Source of the DNA: Ptychodera flava
Lineage: Eukaryota; Hemichordata; Enteropneusta; Ptychoderidae
Length of the DNA: 64,000 bases
Direction: 5' to 3'
NCBI RefSeq assembly: GCF_041260155.1
Contig: NC_091946.1
Span: 19,123,353 to 19,187,352 of the forward strand
Part shown: positions 42,223 to 64,000 of the stretch, piece after piece
Position numbering within the stretch: position 1 is the stretch's first letter
Layout: the number at the start of each line of letters is the position of its first letter
Made by a program: the position numbers and the translations under genes
Notes under the pieces: generated by a model
Database searches by the model: none
What the model saw: the letters and a program-made list of their open reading frames with translations, nothing else
What the model was told of the DNA's origin: nothing

Positions 42223-42545
42223 GGTGTAATGCACCCGGGGACGAACATTCACACTCTCAAACCTAATTTTTCGAATCACTTTTTTGTCTAACCCCTTGTG
42301 GATTGGTCATTTTAAAGCTCGTGCAGTAAATTACCTTTTAACCGGCTTGTTTTTGTGAAAAACGAACAATTTATTCTCCCTTCTTGAATTTCAAGTGTCG
42401 GTAAATATTATATATGTTTCCTTTGTTGAAAAATTTGCATTGTTACACCCTGAACATATTCTTGTTTTCGAAAGAATGGTTAAAAGTTTTCTTACAGAAA
42501 GCATGAGAGAATTTTTTAAGTATTTTAATTGAGGCGCGTACAATC
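42223..42545. mobile_element. TTAA-target MITE, family A, forming the start of the cyclase 2 3' UTR
   Basis: Left end GGTGTAATGCACCCGGGG directly follows the stop. Right end GGCGCGTACAATC at 42533-42545. Orthologous in place to 25100-25452. Confidence 0.78.
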
Positions 42546-43115
42546 TTGACTGCATTTGCTGTTCCAAGCTAGCTAAAATATCGTTCCCCGGATTTTCCTG
42601 GCAAAGCATCAGAGGCGGCGAGAGCACGTTTCTCATATCCTAGTAACTCTATGACAGTGAATGCCTATAGAAATATATATTGCCAATGCAAAACAAACAA
42701 GAAACATTTGTTCCAGCGAATTTCGTCACTTTTAAATGTAACAAAAACACAGTTGTTTCTGATGACGTGTTGATTCAGAGGAATAAGTAGCTGTGCATTT
42801 GAGGTTCTTCAGTACCTTTGTTCTGTACCTGGTTTGTGGTCAACTTGGGATTCTACTCTATATGTTGAATCCTAGTCCATTGCATGATTGCTGTATACGG
42901 TAAAGTTGGACCTATAGAGCTGAAGATAGATGAAAGATTGAGTTTTGCTCTACTCGTACATACTGAGGAATGAAATTTCAACAATAAACATGCCTATTAC
43001 ATACGCAGGCAGTGTTTACAGATTGAAAGTTGGCAGCTAAATGTGCTCTTTGGAGAAGAACAAGAACAATGCAAGCAGAATAAAGGCGCTGAAAAAGTTT
43101 AAATACACTACTGTT
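42546..43115 (+). other. 3' flank / 3' UTR of cyclase gene 2
   Basis: Aligns with 25453-26060; similarity ends near 43115. Confidence 0.6.
42983..42988 (+). promoter_or_regulatory. Likely polyadenylation signal, cyclase gene 2
   Basis: AATAAA conserved with 25922-25927. Confidence 0.5.
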
Positions 43116-43519
43116 TCTCTAACACATTCTATAGACATAATGTTTTAACTGTTTGATTTTACTATGCCTGTATATTTTGGCTTCTTTTCCGGTGCCCCAA
43201 CCTTTTGGTAGCCCTTATCTGAGTGACTGTATATATCAGGAAGACTGTCTTGCCCTCCAAAATAAAAACAGCATGCTTTAACTGAATCACTAATGAAAGT
43301 TACAGCTTTTCTTACAACACCATTATTTTACAGTGTAAGTCGCTGGGAAAGAGACCAAATAAACAAGTCCTGATAAAGAATTGATGAAAAACAGTGCTGA
43401 AGTATTTGGGGCTATTTTGTGCGACATCAAGTATTCCACATTGTTGGAAGTTACTGCAGCGATTTCGCGGTACAAATCATTTGTCTGGCTTTAATTGCTT
43501 TGTAAGTTTCACAAAAGGG

Positions 43520-44935
43520 AAAGATTCGAATAGTTAAAAAAATTATTGTATCAAAGTTCCTTTATGTTGCATCTCTCACCAATTTGCCAGAAAACTATCG
43601 GAAACAAATTAAAACACTTATTTTCAATTTTATTTGGAATGTTAATTTATTAGAGGGTTAGACGAAGTTCTCTTGTTGATAGAATTAGTAAAGGTGGTCT
43701 TAATTCACCTCATTTATATGGTTTTGGTTTCGAGATTAAAATGGTTTATTAGGTATTTTCAACCTGGCCAAAGTGGATAGAAACTTTGCTTAAGTTATTA
43801 TCTGAACAGCATTGGCAATTTTGATTTCCTGGTTCATTGTAACTCTAATGTCAATACCTTGGGGCGTAATCTTACAAGTTTTTATAGAGATGTATTTTCA
43901 GATTGGTCTGCAATAAGTCTTAAGACTGATGAGAATGAGTTCATCTGGAATAATCAACATGTTGTAATTCATGGACAGTCAGTTTTTAATAGATTTTCTA
44001 TATGCGGGTATATGGTGTGTGATTTACATGACAACAATGGAAAACTTATTCCTTTTGGCTTTTGGGTAAAACACGGTGTACCAAAACGGCTTTTTATACT
44101 GTGGGCTGGTATTGTATCTGTTGTTTCTAAACACAAACATCCTTCAAATCCCACAGCAGTTTCTTTCAACCTAAAAGGCTTAACGTTTTAAGGGGAAACA
44201 AGTTGTAGAATCTACCTACCTTAGAAATAAAATCATAGTATGACATTTTGATGTATAAAAAGCAAACGTTAGTTACTTCAATGACAAACTCGTCACTATC
44301 CTTGGACAGGAAATTGTTAACAATAGTTCTAGTTACTTTGATCTTCAACAGAAAGTTGCAACAGATGTAAAAAGTTTTGAATTTCAATATAAAATACTAC
44401 ATAATTGTATCACCACAAACTACTGGTTAATGAAATGGAAGAAACTGCTCATGATCTGTGTACATTTTGTGGAACGGAAAGAGAAACCCAGTTTCATTTA
44501 TTTTGTGATTGTATATCTGTGAACATTTTTGGCACAAATTTGAAGAATGGTGGCATAGAGTTACATTGAAGTCAATCAATTTAAACAACCGTGACATATA
44601 TTCTCGGCAACCTTGAATTCAGTTGTATTTTAAATTACTGTATTATCTTGGGGAAACAGTTCCTGTATAAGTGTAGATGAAAAAATAAAATTCTTCCCGT
44701 TCTATTTATTTATAACAGAGGTTAAACAAAAACACAAATTGAGAGAAACTTTGCCTACAAAAATAGAACAATGAAAAGTATATGTTGCTGGCATACTCTG
44801 GTAATGTACTTTAAATCATAGATTGAGAATGTCTTTTCATGTAAGCACTATTCTTGTTCTTTATCTTTTTTCAGAGTTTTGTTTCCGTTGTCTTCTTTCT
44901 GTACCTTTTTCTCCTATTTGTAAATAAAGATAATT
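43520..44935 (+). mobile_element. Tx1/L1-like non-LTR retrotransposon, decayed 3' part
   Basis: The plus strand reads, with several frameshifts, IVKKIIVSKFLYVASLTNLP, then LIFNFIWN (about 43530-43640), then LTSFYRDVFSDW, ENEFIWNNQHVVIHGQSVFN (43859-44030), and LCTFCGTERETQFHLFCDC (about 44455-44515). This order matches the region behind the reverse transcriptase core, including the Cys-His block, of L1/Tx1-type elements. The core reverse transcriptase and endonuclease are missing. It ends with an A-rich tail near 44935. Confidence 0.65.
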
Positions 44936-45037
44936 AAAAAGATTTCTTGCAAATATGTTGACCTAATCATCACCATTACTGTCATAATCATCACTATTAC
45001 TGTCAATTGAACTTTTGATCTCAACACGCTAGATTTT

Positions 45038-45421
45038 TTAGTCACTAAAATTTTCGGTTGCAGCACTACAACCTTCGTCAGCAGAATAATCCGATCTCAA
45101 TGTAGTGACCTTTCGGATACATGACATCAAAATCGGGTCATAGACTTTTGGTAATTTATACCTTCCCCTGTTTCTGTTGAGGTATGGCTGGTTAACACGG
45201 ATATATATCGCCTCCTTGATGCCCCTTTCGAAGTATCGGGGATCCCTATCAAGAATTTGTGCATTTTCCAAGTCGACAAAGTGGTCTTGTGATTCAATGT
45301 GGATATGTTGGGAAACCTCCGATGTTGTAGAGTTGGGACGTCGGTGTTCAAGAATTCTGGTTTTTAGAGATTTCTCCGCAATTAAAACTGCAATTAAATG
45401 ATGATGGTAATCATGATGCAA
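45038..45421 (-). pseudogene. Penelope-like retroelement, GIY-YIG C-terminal fragment
   Basis: KTRILEHRRPNSTTSEVSQH, DHFVDLENAQILDRDPRYFE, RGIKEAIYIRVNQPYLNRN and GRYKLPKVYDPIL follow the order and key residues (Arg of RILEH, Glu of KEAIYIR) of Penelope GIY-YIG domains. The N-terminal GIY and YIG strands and the reverse transcriptase are absent. It is a 3' remnant in the intergenic region. Confidence 0.72.
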
Positions 45422-48072
45422 GATTCCTCCTCACTGAGAATGATAGGTATATTGTTCTTAGAAAACAAATGTTGTATCCGCCAACGCCTCCATACGAAAT
45501 TAGTTTGACAAGTAACTCAACAGTCAGATACCGGGTATCAGCTATGCTAAGACTCAATATATAATTGTTCGAAGTTGTTCTCATCTCTCTAACCCGTATC
45601 ATCAAAGTAATGAAGCATAAATTTCCAAATATGCCTATATATGATATTGTACACTATGTAAAATATGTTATGTCAGTGTCGTCATTAAACATTGCTTACC
45701 CTTTGTCAGTTACATTGAGAAAGAAAGCACTGTTGCAGTATGTGTCATTTATTGTACTATTCATATTCGTCTAAGAAATCGCTGCGTGTTGAATGTGGAT
45801 TTTCTTTGAATAGAGCTTGCTAGACCAGTAATTGCAATGAAGTAGGAAATAGGGTTACATTGTAAATATTATGTACGCAAGACATCAGCGTTTGAAAGTT
45901 TAAGTTTTTTGATTACCAGTTTTAAAGCTCAATAAAATCTTTCCAAGTCCCTCGTTGCCGTCTTATAGACGGAAACCCTGTGTTTTGCTGTCAAGATACG
46001 TCTTCCCTGCTTTATGACGGTAATTTTTACTTATACTTGTCAGCATGGCCACGTTTCTGATATTGTCACACCAATGCGCTTCGTTTAAGATGTTATGACT
46101 ACCATCGCAACGATACGTTGAATGAAGTTATGCCATGCCACCAATGACACTTGAATTTTAGAACCGCGAATCTATCATTCATATTTTTGCTCCAAATATT
46201 CAATGACTAAATTTTGCCTGGTCTAGCAACAAATTGTTTGAAATAGTTGAGCTAATTTGCTACTGATATCGCTCTTTTCATGCAAAGCTACTGAGGGAAA
46301 TGAATGCTGAAGAAATGTGTATGACGTCAAGTCACTAATGAACGCGTGCTGCATTTAAATTAGCAGAGAAGTGTTTTAGGAAGCAATTTGCCGAAACATT
46401 CGTAACGGCTGTTGTCCAGCAAATCTGACCATAAGCAGTATAAAGGCAAATGAATAAATATTACTATGATAGTATAAAGATCAATGCTTTAGTCTAAAAG
46501 TAGGAATTATTACCGTCTCTCTTTTTTAAAGTAAATTTAAAAATATCACATACTTTCTCAGAACCTATATTACTGGTGTTTTTTTGACAAATCCTGAACT
46601 GTCGATGTATACAGATGAATAAAATAAAATTGGAATATAAGACTAACATGTATAAAGAAGACTCAATTTGTTTCGGATAAAGACTTGCATATCTTTCGTG
46701 ATTTTCTGTTATGAGGAAAAAAACAGTCGTAAAAATGAAAGTAAACACCCTGATATAAATTAAGTTGATGAATTTGAAGTTTACTAGAGCAGGTTGACTG
46801 GAAAACAGTAGTTATTCCACACTATATTAAAATAACTGATAAGTAATCAAAATGTACCTTGCCAACAAAGACAAAACTAGAAATTGTTAATTATTATTAC
46901 AACGGGCGATGCTATAATAGTAAGGGTAAATTGATGCCAAAGTTGGCATTTGGCAATTTAAGGTTGCTGTAATTTTGGGCACCCTATTGAAGGCATTGGC
47001 TTTTTGCTTGTTCAAATTTAGGGAATATTTAATACTGTCAGAACATGAAATGGTAGAGTGTCGTGAAACAGGTTTGAGAAAACATGCAGTGTTAATATGA
47101 ACTATGTGAACCTCCTTAGTACATCTCACAAGCATTTTCCGTTTAAGTTTGACGGACTGCGTGTCGGTCTACAGGCTACAGGGGGTAAAGTGCATTGCAG
47201 AGTACATGCGCTCGTATTTGTTTTCTACTATTAAAACAAGTTGTGTATGTGATGTGTAATGGAATGGTTTGAAGAAATGTCACTTTGCAATTGTAACAGT
47301 CAGTTTAAAGGAACAGTGTTATTTAAAATTCGGACATTTAGTATTTCTGATCATTAACAATCCAGTGAAGCACACGTCATCACACGGGCATGCACCATTC
47401 CGGCCTAGTTCAGTTACACGAATCAAAGTGCCAAATTGTTGTGGCCTATACGTTTCCTACAACCTGCTCGTGATTAAATACAAGCCAAGCCAGTCATCAT
47501 ACTACTACTAGCTCATTTGGGAAGGTGGAAAGATAAAATGTTGGTGTCAGAAAACATGTAGCCGCAGAGGGAGCATAATGTCATATATCAAAATCATGAA
47601 GCTGTCCTGTCTGGCCATGCCTGGCAGAGCCGATGGCTTCTGATCGGCCCGAAACAAAAATGTGTGTATGGGAAAGTTTACTAGAATACCTATGTACCCT
47701 TAAAGATCTTCGCCAACTTTGCCTTTCGAGACAATTCCTACACATCCAATACCTGCCACTGTAAACTTATTGTTTTCTTACTCATTGTTTAACCGCCGGT
47801 CAAAATTTGGCAGCAGTGCTTATCAAGCAAACGCTATACAAACGTTACATGATGTAACTGCAAAACGTTTGAATGCTTATATTGAGTGCGTAAAAATGTT
47901 TCCGTAGGATTTGTACAGAGGCAAGACTTCAGCTCATGATATGACATCGTATAAGAAAAGAGGGTACGTCACAGTAATCTCATAATTATTCAGAAACCGA
48001 TTAAATGCGAGATCATACGTCAAATAACGCTAGGCACAAATATTATTGTAGATTATTACTATAGGCCCCTCA
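45422..48072. other. Intergenic sequence, nothing recognised
   Basis: Only short open frames without family similarity; no clear repeats. Confidence 0.6.
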
Positions 48073-48076
48073 TTAA

Positions 48077-48330
48077 GGTAGTATGCGTCTCAAAAGTGAC
48101 GATATTTAGAAATCAAAACGGCCGCCATCCCTGTGTTAACTCTATGGAGTTAAAATAAAATTTTAAATTTTAGATTTTCGATAAACTACGAAGGTAGAAC
48201 GTTTTTCTTTGCATTTACGGAGATATATACACCAGACCTTTAGAGATTTGGTCCAGCAATATACGTTGGAAAACTATGTTTGTGCATACGGAGTAGTCAC
48301 ACTTTTGTACCAATTCTGGTTCAGTTTGTA
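48077..48330. mobile_element. TTAA-target MITE, family A, partial copy
   Basis: TTAA (48073-48076), then GGTAGTATGCGTCTC. It then shares AAACGGCCGCCATCCCTGTG and TTAACTCTA with the reverse complement of 130-160. The right end is unclear. Confidence 0.55.
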
Positions 48331-48602
48331 CATGATGTTATTGTTCCAATGTTAGTTTGTTTCATTTTATGACAACAACGTTGCTTTGTTTCATTTTTGA
48401 CAGCCGACGATCGATTATACACCCGTCAGTACACTGCATGACAGACAGACACTGAGCGTTTTATGAAACTACCAAGCATTAAAACTGTAAGTTTAAACAA
48501 ATCCGACAGTGGGAAAACGCCTTAGATAAAAATAATGACAAAATCGTGAAGTTTGTCTAAATTTACCATTATGGTTGACGCGAGCTTTCAGCCCTGCCAT
48601 TT

Positions 48603-49545
48603 TGTGTGATGTGATGTGATGTGATGTGAGGTGATGTGATGTGATGTGATGTGATGTGATGTGATGTGATGTGATGTGATGTGATGTGATGTGATGTGAT
48701 GTGATGTGATGTGATGTGATGTGATGAGGTGTAGTGTGGTGTGGTGTGGTGTGGTGTGGTGTGGCGTGGTGTGGTGTGATGTGATGTGAAGTAAAAGGTG
48801 ATGTGATGTGATGCAATGTGATGTGATGCGATGTGATGTGATTTGATGGGATGCGATGTTGTGTCGTGTGGTGTGATGTGAAAGGTGATGTGACGTGACG
48901 TGATTTGATGTGGTGTGATGTGATGTGATGTGATGTGATGTGATGTGATGTGATGTGATGCGATGTGATGTGATGTGATGTGATGTGATGTGATGTGATG
49001 TGATGTGATGTGATATGATGTGATGTGATGCGATGTGATGTGATTTGATGGGATGCGATGTTGTGTCGTGTGGTGTGATGTGAAAGGTGATGTGACGTGA
49101 CGTGATTTGATGTGGTGTGATGTGATGTGATGTGATGTGATGTGAAGTAAAACGTGATGTGATGTGATGCAATGTGATGTGATGTGATGTGATGTGATGT
49201 GATGTGATGTGATATGATGCGATGTGATGTGATGCGATGTGATGTGATTTGATGGGATGCGATGTTGTGTCGTGTGGTGTGATGTGAAAGGTGATGTGAC
49301 GTGACGTGATTTGATGTGATGTGATGTGATGTGATGTAAGGTGATGTGATGTGATGTGATGTGATGTGATGTGATGTGATGTGATGTGATGTGATGTGAT
49401 GTGATGTGATGTGATGTGATGTGATGTGATGTGATGTGATGCGATATGATGTGATGTGATGTGTTGTCGTGTGGTGTAATGTGAAAGGTGATGTGACTTG
49501 ACGTGATTTGATGTGGTGTGATGTGATGTGGTTACGTGAAGTGGT
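48603..49545. repeat. Pentanucleotide (GTGAT)n satellite with a higher-order period of about 202 bp
   Basis: Nearly 950 bp of GTGAT/TGATG units. A variant block with GATTTGATGGGATGCGATG, TTGTGTCGTGTGG and GACGTGACGTGATTTGATG recurs near 48840, 49043 and 49245, with a partial copy near 49460. It lies between the cyclase and sulfatase genes. Confidence 0.92.
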
Positions 49546-49847
49546 GACTAGACGTGAGGCAACATAACGAGATAGAAGAAATAGTAGGATAGAAGTGTGT
49601 GACTTGTATATTCCTATAGAAATGATATTGTTGTAGCCCACGGCGCTCGTCATTTCAACCTTTACGTTTGATAAGGGTTGACAAAATTTGATGTCGAAAG
49701 AAAAAGGGTTCGTCCCCCATACTCACGTGTCGTGTGATGAGCTCGTGGCTCTGATGAGCTAAATGAAAGATATTCAAGGGGCATTATCTTTTAATATAAT
49801 TAACTTGGAACAAATAAAACAACAAACATTTGACGAAGGTTCAAACT

Positions 49848-49853
49848 TTTATT
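49848..49853 (-). promoter_or_regulatory. Likely polyadenylation signal, arylsulfatase gene
   Basis: AATAAA on the minus strand, about 220 bp after the stop codon at 50074. Confidence 0.45.
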
Positions 49854-50073
49854 GATATTGATTCTGAACGTCTAACAATGACAAAGAAACTTCAGAAAAG
49901 CAGAGGATAATTATAATATTTGCAAGCACCGGTTTCATGACAATCAGTTTCATGTAATTTCAGAATGCCTTAAAATAGCGATGCAAGAAGAACATGTGAG
50001 AGGGGAGTATAGGCTGCAGCGGAAATCTTAAATCCCACATAAGTTGCCAATGGTATTCCTTCTGTAACCATTC

Positions 50074-63728
<13,655 letters not shown>

Positions 63729-63796
63729 CTGTGACAACGAGAAAAACATTTGAGTTAAATTGATATTCAAGACTTCAAGGTTTCGCTCGGATGAGA

Positions 63797-63854
63797 GAGA
63801 AACAGAGAGACAGAGACAGAGACAGAGACAGCCAGACTGACAGACAGACAGAGA
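63797..63854. repeat. (CAGAGA)n / (CAGA)n microsatellite
   Basis: About 58 bp of mixed CAGAGA and CAGA units in the upstream intron of the sulfatase gene. Confidence 0.85.
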
Positions 63855-64000
63855 GTCATACAGGCAGGAAGGCAGGTGAAAACATACAAACACACCCGGC
63901 GGTGAAAGCCAGATCTGTAATTTGTATCGATAAAATTACGCCGGAATGGTCTTAAATCGCTAACGGCAGTGTGCCATACGACACTGCTTTCTTCGTTGAA

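Noticed and set aside
48493..49653. 386-codon minus-strand open frame rich in His, Ile, Thr and Ser
   Set aside because: It is a product of the GTGAT satellite, which has no stop codon in these frames; no start context, no domain.

Overview
The window reads as intron-rich, repeat-rich, AT-rich DNA of an invertebrate animal. The evidence is three genes split into short exons with GT-AG junctions, lineages of retroelements found in animals (CR1, Tx1/L1-like, Penelope), an animal Helentron (Helitron2) and many TTAA-target MITEs. A tandem pair of secreted or membrane ADP-ribosyl cyclases next to an arylsulfatase B-type gene fits an invertebrate deuterostome (hemichordate, amphioxus or echinoderm). 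I favour a hemichordate but cannot prove it from sequence alone.

Layout. Bases 1-3420 hold three DNA elements placed end to end at TTAA-like sites. Bases 4021-25099 (+) are ADP-ribosyl cyclase gene 1 (CD38/BST1 family), reconstructed as 7 phase-consistent exons encoding 335 residues. Its 17-kb second intron holds a 147-bp-period repeat element (6090-7664), a decayed 7-kb Helentron on the minus strand (about 8380-15404; OTU, zinc finger, HUH Rep, Pif1-like helicase, EEP endonuclease), a 26-bp minisatellite, and an 11-copy array of about 150 bp whose units carry a GC-rich palindrome. Bases 29404-42222 (+) are ADP-ribosyl cyclase gene 2, with the same 7 exons, the same phases and nearly the same exon lengths, encoding 337 residues. 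The duplicated unit runs from about 3690-26060 to about 29137-43115. A TTAA MITE starts at the base after the stop codon in both copies and forms the first part of both 3' UTRs, so it was there before the duplication. A 909-bp TIR element lies in intron 3 of gene 2 and its empty site is visible in gene 1, so it came later.

Bases 43115-49820 are intergenic. They hold a Tx1/L1-like remnant, a Penelope GIY-YIG remnant, a fourth copy of the MITE and a 950-bp pentanucleotide satellite. Bases 50074-63728 (-) are the arylsulfatase B-like gene: 16 exons and 501 residues in the window, with the signal-peptide end beyond the right edge. The formylglycine motif CTPTR is intact, but two usual active-site residues look replaced. 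An antisense, 5'-truncated CR1 retrotransposon sits in one of its introns.

How the genes relate: both cyclases keep the aligned catalytic Glu and the active-site Trp residues, so each could make cyclic ADP-ribose or ADP-ribose from NAD outside the cell or in vesicles. The sulfatase would act on sulfated glycans in the lysosome or extracellular matrix. I see no pathway link between them. All exon models were built by eye from splice signals, reading phase and family similarity, without transcript data.
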